36,999 bases of DNA. It comes from a virus. Of the stretch, positions 30,547-36,999 are shown piece by piece; the stretch's first letter is position 1; every line of letters begins with the position of its first letter. The notes beneath the pieces were generated by a model. It searched no databases, was not told the DNA's origin, and saw nothing but the letters and a program-made list of their open reading frames with translations. Where the stretch lies: IMG/VR virus record IMGVR_UViG_3300035701_000128, positions 1-36,999 of that record. One strand, written 5' to 3'. Position numbers and translations under genes: made by a program.

Positions 30547-30987
30547 ATGAAAATATGTTCAAGTTGTGGTAATTCTTTAGATATTTCTTTGTTTTCTTTT
30601 GATAAGAGCCGTAAAGACGGTTTTTATCATACTTGTAAACCTTGTCATAAAGCATACAGACAATCTACACAGCAAAAACAAACAATTAAAGAATATTGGT
30701 CTAATCATTACGAAAATAATAAAGCAAAGTATTGTGCAAAGAGAGCAAAACGAAGAGCAAGTTTATTAAATGCTACACCAAAGTGGCTATCTAAAGAACA
30801 GCTTACAACTATAGAGTGTAAATATTCTGTTGTTGAAATGTTATCTAAACACAGTGCAGAAAAGTATTCAGTTGACCACATTGTCCCCTTACAGGGTAAA
30901 ACAGTTTGTGGACTCCATGTGCCTTGGAATCTACAAGTTATTAAAGCTTATGATAATTTGAAAAAAGGTAACAGGTTTAATGGATAA
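30547..30987 (+). CDS. HNH endonuclease with zinc ribbon, free-standing
   Basis: A 146-residue protein. The N-terminal zinc ribbon has C4, C7, C30 and C33, with the same layout as the nuclease at 2712. A basic linker (KYCAKRAKRRASLL) leads to the HNH core YSVDHIVPLQGK (D110/H111), LHVPWNLQ (H124, N128) and NLKKGNRF. It probably cuts DNA at intronless alleles and spreads by repair. It separates portal from the next core genes and seems to bring its own promoter. A-rich codon use contrasts with the portal gene. Confidence 0.88.
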   Translation: MKICSSCGNSLDISLFSFDKSRKDGFYHTCKPCHKAYRQSTQQKQTIKEYWSNHYENNKAKYCAKRAKRRASLLNATPKWLSKEQLTTIECKYSVVEMLSKHSAEKYSVDHIVPLQGKTVCGLHVPWNLQVIKAYDNLKKGNRFNG

Positions 30988-31237
30988 GAAACTTCAAGAA
31001 CATTATGAAAAGATGTTCTCTATGTTTGTAAGTGAAGCTTGGCAGGATTTGATGGAAGATGTAGAAAAGATATATGAAGCAAACAGCGATATATCTAGCA
31101 TCGACACAGAAAAAGAACTTCACTTTAAAAAGGGGCAATTAGATGTTCTTCAATGGTTAAGGTCTATGAAGAACTCTTATGAGCATTCTTACGAGCAATT
31201 AGTTAACGACTCTTCGGGAGAAGCTCGTGACTCGTAG
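30980..31237 (+). CDS. small hypothetical protein between portal and scaffold
   Basis: An 85-residue acidic helical protein (MFVSEAWQDLMEDVEKIYEA, FKKGQLDVLQWLRSM). Proteins of this type occur between portal and scaffold genes in T7-like phages, with no known role. Its ATG overlaps the HNH gene by eight bases, and its stop overlaps the next GTG by 11 bases. Confidence 0.7.
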   Translation: MDKKLQEHYEKMFSMFVSEAWQDLMEDVEKIYEANSDISSIDTEKELHFKKGQLDVLQWLRSMKNSYEHSYEQLVNDSSGEARDS

Positions 31238-31463
31238 GATTTTTGAACACAAATGTTCGCGAGGACATATAACAGAACACTATGTTACTTATGAGGTAAC
31301 GGTAGTTCCGTGTTCAATTTGTAATAGCGATGCTAATCGAATTATCTCCGCACCAAGAGTGGAACTTGATGGGACAGACCCTATCTATGTTTCTGCTTAT
31401 GACAAGTGGGCTAAAAGACATGAAGATAAAGCAAAGCAAGAGCGAAAGCAAAACCAAGCCTAA
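31227..31463 (+). CDS. small zinc-ribbon protein
   Basis: A 78-residue protein translated from GTG, preceded by GGGAGAAG. Metal-binding residues are HKCSRGH and PCSIC, resembling a FmdB-type zinc ribbon. The second half is a Lys/Glu-rich helix (AYDKWAKRHEDKAKQERKQ). It overlaps the preceding gene. It lies before the scaffold gene, so a capsid-assembly or regulatory role is possible, but unknown. Confidence 0.7.
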   Translation: MTRRIFEHKCSRGHITEHYVTYEVTVVPCSICNSDANRIISAPRVELDGTDPIYVSAYDKWAKRHEDKAKQERKQNQA

Positions 31464-31537
31464 GATACCTCGAAAGAGCCTTAGAACATGAATCCTAAAA
31501 TAACTTGATTTATTCAAGCTTTAATGGAGAACTTTAA

Positions 31538-32374
31538 ATGGCAGCAAACTTTATTGAACAAGACGAACTGTTTAACAGCAACGAAGAAGAAACCGTACAA
31601 GACATTGCTAATCAAGCGGACTCTACGCAAGTAGAACAAACCCAAGAAGCAACACCTACATCAGCAGTAGAAGAGTTACCAGAGAAGTATAAAGGTAAGT
31701 CTGCTATTGAGATTGCAAGAATGCACCAGGAAGCTGAAAAGCTTATAGGTCGTCAAGCAAATGAGGTGCATGAAGTACGAAGTCTTGCAGACCAGCTTTT
31801 AAAACAACAACTCGACTCAAACAAAAGAGTAACGCATGAGCCGATTGAAGAATCGCAAGATGAAGACTTTTTTGCAGACCCTAAACAGGCTGTTAACAGA
31901 CAAGTTGAAAAGCATCCTGCAGTAATTGAAGCACGACAAGCAGCACTCGAAATGAGGAAGATGAAGACGGCACAACAGTTGTCTTCTAAACATCCAGACT
32001 TTATAACCATTGCATCTGATGCAGGGTTTCAAGATTGGGTTAAAGGTTCTGCAATTCGATTGAACTTGTTTGCTAAAGCTGACGCTGAATATGATTTTGA
32101 TAGTGCTGATGAGCTTTTATCTACTTACAAAGAGATTAAACAAATCAAAGCACAACAGGTTGTCCAACAGACTAACCAATCAAATGAAGTAGAAGCTAAC
32201 GCACAAAAGACTGCAATGAAAGCTGCAACAGTTGATGTTGGCGGTTCTGGTGAGACAAGCCGAAAGGTATATCGTCGAGCAGACCTTATTAAATTGAGAA
32301 TGACCGACCCTGATAGATATATGCAAATGTCCGATGAAATCATGGACGCATACGCAACAGGTAGAGTCAAGTAA
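31538..32374 (+). CDS. capsid scaffolding protein
   Basis: A 278-residue, acidic, mostly helical protein directly before the capsid gene. The N-terminal 60 residues are Glu/Thr/Gln-rich and probably disordered. Residues about 70-125 form a coiled coil. The C-terminal YRRADLIKLRMTDPDRYMQM and SDEIMDAYATGRVK is the typical end of podovirus scaffolds, which contacts the capsid protein. GGAG precedes the ATG. It is expected to leave the prohead before packaging; no protease is seen. Confidence 0.85.
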   Translation: MAANFIEQDELFNSNEEETVQDIANQADSTQVEQTQEATPTSAVEELPEKYKGKSAIEIARMHQEAEKLIGRQANEVHEVRSLADQLLKQQLDSNKRVTHEPIEESQDEDFFADPKQAVNRQVEKHPAVIEARQAALEMRKMKTAQQLSSKHPDFITIASDAGFQDWVKGSAIRLNLFAKADAEYDFDSADELLSTYKEIKQIKAQQVVQQTNQSNEVEANAQKTAMKAATVDVGGSGETSRKVYRRADLIKLRMTDPDRYMQMSDEIMDAYATGRVK

Positions 32375-32407
32375 TTTTAGTATTTATAAACTTAAAGGAA
32401 ATTTATC

Positions 32408-33361
32408 ATGGCAAAAGTAGTCTACCCAGGAGGCAGTACCTCCATCGTTAACAACACAGCAGCAGACAAATTCATACCAGAAATTTGGTCTGATGAAGTC
32501 ATCGCTGCATACAAGAAAAACTTAGTATTGGCAAACCTAGTTCGCAAAATGTCTTTCAAAGGCAAAAAAGGCGATACATTGCACATTCCTAAGCCAACTC
32601 GTGGTTCAGCAACTCTTAAAGCTGCTAATACAGCTGTTACAATCCAAGCTGATGTTGAGAGCGAAGTACAGGTTCTAATCAACCGTCATTTCGAGTACTC
32701 ACGCTTCATCGAGGACATCACTGAAGTTCAAGCTTTGGCATCATTACGCTCTTTCTACACAGAAGATGCTGGTTATGCTTTGGCTAAACAAGTGGATGAC
32801 GACCTAATTAACTTAGGTAAGACATTCGGTAACGGAACAACAACTTTTGTACATAGCAACAGCTATTACATCGACGCTACTACTGGTTTAACAGCTTATG
32901 CTGAAGACACAGTTGTTGCTGCTGATGTGTTTACTGATGCTGGCTTCCGTAAACTTATCCAGTTGATGGATGACGCTGATGTACCAATGGACGGTCGTAA
33001 GTTTGCAATTCCTCCTTCATTGCGTAATGCAATCATGGGTGAGAATCGCTACAACTCTAGCGACTTCGTTGATGGTCGTGGTGTTCAGAACGGTCAAATC
33101 GGTAAGTTATATGGTATTGATATTTATGTATCAAGCAATATGCCTGTTATCGAAACTGATGCTAACAACTCTGTTGGTGGCGATGTTAAAGCTGCGTTGT
33201 TGTTCCATACCGACACAATGGTATTGGCAGAGCAATTAGGTGTTCGTTCACAAACTCAGTACAAGCAAGACTACTTGTCAACTCTTTACACTGCTGACAC
33301 ATTGTTTGGCACTAAAGTTGTTCGACCAGAAGCTGGTTTTGTATTGGCTGTAAACGCTTAA
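32408..33361 (+). CDS. major capsid protein (HK97-like fold)
   Basis: A 317-residue protein starting MAKVVYPGGSTSIVNN. Regions fit an HK97-fold capsid: an N-arm and E-loop (SFKGKKGDTLHIPKPTRGSA), a spine helix (SFYTEDAGYALAKQVDDDLI), and P/A-domain strands (KFAIPPSLRNAIMG; GRGVQNGQIGKLYGIDIYVS; TLFGTKVVRPEAGFVLAV). AAGGAAA precedes the ATG. A strong terminator follows, as is usual for highly expressed capsid genes. Confidence 0.92.
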   Translation: MAKVVYPGGSTSIVNNTAADKFIPEIWSDEVIAAYKKNLVLANLVRKMSFKGKKGDTLHIPKPTRGSATLKAANTAVTIQADVESEVQVLINRHFEYSRFIEDITEVQALASLRSFYTEDAGYALAKQVDDDLINLGKTFGNGTTTFVHSNSYYIDATTGLTAYAEDTVVAADVFTDAGFRKLIQLMDDADVPMDGRKFAIPPSLRNAIMGENRYNSSDFVDGRGVQNGQIGKLYGIDIYVSSNMPVIETDANNSVGGDVKAALLFHTDTMVLAEQLGVRSQTQYKQDYLSTLYTADTLFGTKVVRPEAGFVLAVNA

Positions 33362-33373
33362 TTAAGCAATAAG

Positions 33374-33401
33374 ATTCCCTGCTTCGGCAGGGGTCTTTTT
33401 T
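33374..33401 (+). terminator. intrinsic terminator after the capsid gene
   Basis: CCCTGC (33377-33382), TTCG tetraloop, GCAGGG (33387-33392), then a run of six T from 33396. A second, weaker hairpin (GGCTC-TGCG-GAGTC, about 33405-33418) with TTT follows. Transcription of the fibre genes beyond must come from read-through or another start. Confidence 0.9.
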
Positions 33402-33444
33402 AAGGGCTCTGCGGAGTCTTTAAACAAGACACAAGGGGATAAAA

Positions 33445-34818
33445 TTGTTTTATAACAGTCCAAAACATAAACACAATTGCTTCGCAATCTATAGAGGAGC
33501 AGGCGGAGCAGGTGATGCAACTGGTGACTCAGCCAGTGAAGCCCTATTAGTTAGTCAATTATCTGTTGAAGTACAGGCTGACGCTGATGCTGCAGAGGCT
33601 GCAAGAGCTGCTGCTGTTACTGCTAAGGTTGCTGCAGAATTAGCTGAGACCAATGCTGAGACAGCACAGGCTAGTGCTGCATCTATTGCTGCTAGTTCAG
33701 CCTCTAGTGCAACTACAGCAACTACTCAAGCTGGTATCGCTACAACTCAAGCTGGTATAGCAACTACTCAAGCTAGTAATGCTTCTACAAGTGCTAGTGC
33801 TGCTTCAGGCTCTGCTTCAACTGCTACAACACAAGCTACCAATGCTTCTAACAGTGCTACAGCTGCATCTACATCAGCTAGTAATGCTTCTAGTTCAGCC
33901 AGTGCAGCAAGTACATCCGCTACTAATTCAGCTAACAGTGCTACAGCAGCTTCTGGTTCAGCTTCTACAGCTTCTACTCAAGCCACTAACGCTGCTAGTT
34001 CAGCTTCTGCAGCGTCTACTTCAGCAACCAACGCAAGTAACTCAGCTACATCAGCAAGTACATCAGCATCTACTGCTACAACACAAGCTGGTATAGCAAC
34101 AACTCAAGCTACTAACGCAGCTTCATCAGCATCTGCTGCAAGTACTTCAGCAACTAACGCAAGTAACTCAGCAACTACAGCAACTACTCAAGCTACCAAT
34201 GCAAGTACTTCAGCAAGCAACGCTTCTACATCAGCAACGAATGCAAGTAACTCAGCAAGTGCAGCATCAACAAGTGCTACCAATGCTTCTAACTCTGCTA
34301 GTGCTGCAGCAACTTCTGCAACTAACGCCGCTAACAGTGCTACCCTAGCAGCTAGTTACACACCAAGTCAAACAGGTAACTCAGGTAAGTTCTTAACAAC
34401 TAACGGTACTGCTACTAGTTGGGAGACTGTATCAGGTGTAACTTCTGTAACGGGTACTGCTCCTGTCGTATCTTCAGGCGGAGCAACTCCAGATATTAGC
34501 ATGGCTGCTGCAACTACTTCTGTAAGCGGTTATCTAACTTCTACTGATTGGACTACATTCAACAATAAGTATTCTACAGGGGGTGCGTTAGGTACTCCTT
34601 CTAGTGGTACATTAACTAACTGTACATTCCCAACACTTAATCAAAATACTACAGGTAACGCAGCTACTTCAAATGCTATTGCTAATTCAGGAGGATGGTC
34701 TGTGACTCCTTCTGGAACTAAATTACTTTTTGCATATAATGGTGTTAACAAAGGAAGTTTAGATTCGTCAGGTAACTTTATTGTCACAAGCAACGTAACA
34801 GCATACGGAACACCTTAA
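33445..34818 (+). CDS. repetitive Ala/Ser/Thr/Asn-rich tail fibre protein
   Basis: A 457-residue protein from TTG 33445, with AAGGGG upstream. The start (NSPKHKHNCFAIYRGAGGAG) is the attachment module of many phage fibres. Residues about 50-310 are a long repeat array of seven-residue-like units (ATNASxSATxAST variants), predicted to make a triple-stranded rod like trimeric adhesins. The C-terminus has SGYLTSTDWTTFNNK and GTPSSGTLTNCTFP, common fibre motifs, and ends without a chaperone domain. It is probably the long side fibre. The repeats make length variation and recombination likely. Confidence 0.85.
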   Translation: MFYNSPKHKHNCFAIYRGAGGAGDATGDSASEALLVSQLSVEVQADADAAEAARAAAVTAKVAAELAETNAETAQASAASIAASSASSATTATTQAGIATTQAGIATTQASNASTSASAASGSASTATTQATNASNSATAASTSASNASSSASAASTSATNSANSATAASGSASTASTQATNAASSASAASTSATNASNSATSASTSASTATTQAGIATTQATNAASSASAASTSATNASNSATTATTQATNASTSASNASTSATNASNSASAASTSATNASNSASAAATSATNAANSATLAASYTPSQTGNSGKFLTTNGTATSWETVSGVTSVTGTAPVVSSGGATPDISMAAATTSVSGYLTSTDWTTFNNKYSTGGALGTPSSGTLTNCTFPTLNQNTTGNAATSNAIANSGGWSVTPSGTKLLFAYNGVNKGSLDSSGNFIVTSNVTAYGTP

Positions 34819-35750
34819 TGGCATTACCAGCATCAGGTACACTTTCTATGTCTCAGATTAATACTGAGTTTGGTAGGGGTAATAACTTAAACGCATACCG
34901 TGGAACTACTTACTACACATCAAGTGGTGGTCCTTTTACATTCTCTGCAGGTGCAATTAGTTTTAGTAATTTTTACGACACTCAATTAGCAGCCCCAACT
35001 TACAGTATTGACTTTTTAGTTGTATCTGGCGGTGGTGGTGGTGGCACTAGAGATGATGCCGTTTCAGGTGGTGGCGGTGGCGGTGGTGGTGGTGGATATA
35101 CTGCATCTACTGCTACCCTTACTGTAGGAACAGGCTATGGAGTTACAGTTGGAGGTGGTGGAAGTGCTGGCGGGGTTGGCACAAATTCTTCATTTTCTGG
35201 AGTAACCCCCACTCGTGGTGGTAACGGTGGTGGAGACACCGCTACAGGTGCTTCAGGTGGTTCAGGTGGTGGCGGTGGTGGTACTTCTACTTTTGAGGCT
35301 GGCGGTGCGGGAACTAGCGGGCAAGGCAATGCAGGTGGAACAGGTTTTCGCAGTGCTCTTCAATCTTCTACTAGAAATAACGGTGCTGGTGGTGGCGGTA
35401 AAAATGCAGGAGGTGCTTCTGCTACTACTGTTGCTACTTATAGCCCAGGTGCAGGTGGTGCAGGTGCTGACTGGCTTAACGGAACGTATTATGCTGGTGG
35501 TGGCGGTGGAGAAGGCGGTCGTACAGACGTAGGTTTTAGAACTGCCGCTGGTGGTATAGGAGGAGGCGGTACAGGTCGTTCTAACGGTACAACAAATACA
35601 GGTGGCGGTGGTGGTGGTAAAAATTCAGGAGGCTCAGGTGTTGTTATTATTAGGTACTCAGGGGCACAAAGAGGCACAGGTGGTTCAGTATCTTCCGCTG
35701 GAGGATTTACATATCACACCTTTACTGGTAGTGGCACATATACTGCTTAA
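34818..35750 (+). CDS. poly-glycine tail tip adhesin candidate
   Basis: A 310-residue protein. The N-terminal ALPASGTLSMSQINTEFG is a docking motif seen on phage fibre proteins. Residues about 65-285 are glycine-rich strands broken by variable loops (SGGGGGGTR, SGGGGGGGGGG, NGGGDTATG, SGGSGGGGGG), much like the polyglycine-II sandwich of T-even gp38-type adhesins, whose loops contact the receptor. It ends SGVVIIRYSG and FTGSGTYTA. The ATG overlaps the fibre stop (TAATG), so fibre and tip are made together. Receptor binding is inferred from this likeness. Confidence 0.75.
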   Translation: MALPASGTLSMSQINTEFGRGNNLNAYRGTTYYTSSGGPFTFSAGAISFSNFYDTQLAAPTYSIDFLVVSGGGGGGTRDDAVSGGGGGGGGGGYTASTATLTVGTGYGVTVGGGGSAGGVGTNSSFSGVTPTRGGNGGGDTATGASGGSGGGGGGTSTFEAGGAGTSGQGNAGGTGFRSALQSSTRNNGAGGGGKNAGGASATTVATYSPGAGGAGADWLNGTYYAGGGGGEGGRTDVGFRTAAGGIGGGGTGRSNGTTNTGGGGGGKNSGGSGVVIIRYSGAQRGTGGSVSSAGGFTYHTFTGSGTYTA

Positions 35751-35759
35751 AGGAAATAT

Positions 35760-36122
35760 ATGGCACATTTTGCAAAACTAGACGAAAACAATATTGTTAC
35801 AGATGTCTTTGTAGTAAATAACGAAGACTTACAAAATTTAGAATATCCAGAGAGTGAATCTTTAGGCATTGCTTTTTTAACTGATCTTACTGCACATACT
35901 AATTGGAAACAAACAAGTTATAACTCTAATTTTAGAAAAAACTACTCTACAGTAAACGGAACATATGATGCAAGTAAAGACGCTTTTATACCTGTCAAAC
36001 CTTTTTTATCTTGGGTTTTAAGAGAAGAAACTTGCAAGTGGGAATCTCCTATGCCTTATCCAACAGACGGTAAAGATTACTACTGGAATGAAGCTACAGA
36101 GCAGTGGGTTTTAGAAATTTAA
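35760..36122 (+). CDS. conserved phage structural protein (fibre-associated)
   Basis: A 120-residue protein with a pattern well known from cyanophage and other marine phage genomes: MAHFAKLDENNIVTDVFVVN, TNWKQTSYNSNFRKNYS, DAFIPVKPFLSWVL and CKWESPMPYPTDGKDYYWNE. It is usually annotated only as virion structural. It follows the adhesin with AAGGAAA before its ATG. The Trp/Tyr-rich C-terminus could bind carbohydrate or a fibre partner; this is inference. Confidence 0.8.
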   Translation: MAHFAKLDENNIVTDVFVVNNEDLQNLEYPESESLGIAFLTDLTAHTNWKQTSYNSNFRKNYSTVNGTYDASKDAFIPVKPFLSWVLREETCKWESPMPYPTDGKDYYWNEATEQWVLEI

Positions 36123-36143
36123 ATATAATATTACAGGAACATT

Positions 36144-36332
36144 ATGAGTGACAATCACTTACCTTTAACTGACGAACAGATTGAGATTATTGTTGAAAGA
36201 GTAACTGAAAGAGTTATTGACAATGTATACATCTCTGTCGGCAAAGGTGTTGTAAAGAAAGCATTTTATGTTGTCGGTATAGGGGTTGTTGCTCTTGTAA
36301 CTTGGTTAGCTGGAAACGGACATCTTAAATGA
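36144..36332 (+). CDS. small single-TM protein
   Basis: A 62-residue protein: an N-terminal helix (LTDEQIEIIVERVTERVID) and one C-terminal membrane segment (AFYVVGIGVVALVTWLAG). It may be a holin accessory or minor membrane component; no diagnostic motif is present. AGGA precedes the ATG. It overlaps the next gene by four bases. Confidence 0.7.
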   Translation: MSDNHLPLTDEQIEIIVERVTERVIDNVYISVGKGVVKKAFYVVGIGVVALVTWLAGNGHLK

Positions 36333-36673
36333 GAGAACTTACAATCTTTAAAAACCTTACTGCAGGTGCGTCTAATACTATTTATACAGTACCTAAAGGA
36401 TGTAAAGCTATAGCTACATTATTGTTTCTAGCAAACAGTGGTGGTTCAACTAAAGCTATTTCTGCTGCAGTGCATGATGCTAGTACTACTACTACTGTTC
36501 CTATTGTAGGAGCTAAGTCACTCGGTGCTGGAGATGCTCTTCAGTTTAATCAAGGTCGAATGGTGATGGATGAGTATGATTATATTACAGCCACACCAGA
36601 AGCAGGTGCAACTATGAGTTGTATTTTTACTATGGAAATCTTACAAACCACATCTTATCAGCATGTTTCTTAA
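36329..36673 (+). CDS. small beta-rich virion protein candidate
   Basis: A 114-residue protein with a beta-sandwich pattern: [44 protein letters not shown] and [13 protein letters not shown]. Small proteins with this layout (a trailing EIL strand, hydrophobic core) lie beside fibre and tail genes in many marine podoviruses and are likely tail or capsid decoration. Not named. The start overlaps the TM gene. Confidence 0.7.
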   Translation: MRELTIFKNLTAGASNTIYTVPKGCKAIATLLFLANSGGSTKAISAAVHDASTTTTVPIVGAKSLGAGDALQFNQGRMVMDEYDYITATPEAGATMSCIFTMEILQTTSYQHVS

Positions 36674-36681
36674 GGATTATT

Positions 36682-36855
36682 ATGCCACTCAAAAAAGGTA
36701 AATCAGAAAAAACAGTATCTTCTAATATCAGTAAGATGGTTAAAGAAGGAAGACCACAGAAACAAGCAGTCGCTATTGCTTTATCTACAGCTGGTAAATC
36801 AATGCCAGTGCGTGGTGCAAGAACTATGAAGAACAACACTAAGAGAGGCAGATAA
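36682..36855 (+). CDS. small basic conserved phage protein
   Basis: A 57-residue protein from ATG 36682, with AAGGA upstream; the in-frame ATG at 36619 would lie inside the neighbour and lacks a ribosome site. [20 protein letters not shown] and [13 protein letters not shown] are the signature of a very common short basic phage protein of unknown role. It ends NNTKRGR, where the other closure variant reads N-I-KRGR. The stop overlaps the ATG of the lysine-rich gene. Confidence 0.8.
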   Translation: MPLKKGKSEKTVSSNISKMVKEGRPQKQAVAIALSTAGKSMPVRGARTMKNNTKRGR

Positions 36856-36999
36856 TGAAGACAGGATTATATGCAAATATTGCTGCTAAGAAAGCTCGTA
36901 TCAAGGCTGGCTCAGGTGAGAAGATGCGTAAGGTAGGCTCTAAAGGTGCTCCTTCTGCTAAAGACTTTAAGGATGCTGCTAAGACAGCTAAGAAGGTAA
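36835..36999. repeat. terminal direct repeat, right copy
   Basis: Matches bases 1-165 with four mismatches (positions 36839, 36867, 36869 and 36873), three of them inside seven bases. See the left copy. Confidence 0.85.
36855..36999 (+). CDS. small lysine-rich protein, partial at window end
   Basis: 48 codons of the same gene as 21-170, cut four codon positions or fewer before its stop by the end of the sequence. It begins [13 protein letters not shown]; the residue at position 7 is Ala here and Ser in the left copy, the only amino-acid difference. It should be counted once in the circular genome. Confidence 0.85.
   Translation, partial: MKTGLYANIAAKKARIKAGSGEKMRKVGSKGAPSAKDFKDAAKTAKKV

Noticed and set aside
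33779-34096. Leu/Gln-rich 105-codon ORF in the fibre gene
   Set aside because: Alternate frame of the Ala/Ser/Thr repeats; no ribosome site.
35489-35677. Proline-rich antisense ORFs (also 35135-35329)
   Set aside because: Complement of the glycine codons of the adhesin gene; an artefact of the repeat.
1-36999. Packaged direct terminal repeat of T7 type
   Set aside because: The two 165-base ends differ at four positions; true DTR copies should be identical. Assembly overlap is more likely.
1-36999. tRNA genes, CRISPR array, insertion sequences, integrase or attachment site
   Set aside because: Looked for cloverleaf-like segments, regularly spaced repeats, transposase or recombinase motifs; none convincing by eye. 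A tRNA scan would be decisive.
1-36999. Phage-encoded single-subunit RNA polymerase
   Set aside because: No ORF of suitable length or motifs; the longest genes are portal (666 codons), reductase (635) and polymerase (548).

Overview
The window is an essentially complete genome of a short-tailed, T7-like (podovirus-type) bacteriophage of about 36.8 kb, AT-rich, assembled as a circle. The first 165 bases recur as the last 165 bases with four mismatches, so the gene cut off at the right edge is the gene at position 21. No integrase, excisionase, phage repressor or phage RNA polymerase is recognisable. That points to a virulent phage that depends on host RNA polymerase, which fits several consensus sigma70-type promoters. 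Spanin-like, holin and M15 endolysin genes and two signal-peptide proteins suggest a Gram-negative, probably proteobacterial, aquatic host. The host cannot be named from the sequence.

There are two divergent arms. The right arm (+ strand) starts at a fully consensus promoter (26135-26163), followed by a structured leader of about 200 nt. It then runs: terminase small and large, a Cys-rich protein, portal, HNH endonuclease, two small genes, scaffold, capsid, a strong terminator, two repetitive fibre/adhesin genes and small structural genes. It crosses the circle junction and continues at position 1 with small basic proteins, tail adaptor, tail nozzle, an endonuclease VII-type nuclease, a tail fibre, a gp13-like protein, three candidate internal virion (ejection) proteins, two exported Cys-containing proteins and the lysis cassette (spanin-like protein, holin, endolysin), ending at 10773.

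The left arm (- strand) runs from about 25545 down to 11016. It begins with small early genes, including a winged-helix protein and a methyltransferase-like protein. The replication module follows: T7 gp4-type primase-helicase, family A DNA polymerase, ssDNA-binding protein, 5'-3' exonuclease, PD-(D/E)XK nuclease, DnaQ-like exonuclease and a DUF3310-type protein. It ends with a monomeric B12-dependent ribonucleotide reductase and an intrinsic terminator. The arms converge at 10774-11015, a region full of short repeats, and diverge at 25546-26374, the only long noncoding stretch. That stretch holds two perfect DnaA boxes, direct repeats and the divergent promoters, and is the likely replication origin.

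The most notable items are: (i) an exported pair including a nidogen-domain-like protein with a 22-residue cysteine repeat; (ii) a late-operon leader whose inverted repeats can pair in mutually exclusive ways; (iii) four free-standing endonuclease genes between core genes, one with its own promoter and almost no 5' leader; (iv) a perfect orphan promoter pointing rightward into leftward genes; (v) a poly-glycine adhesin candidate.
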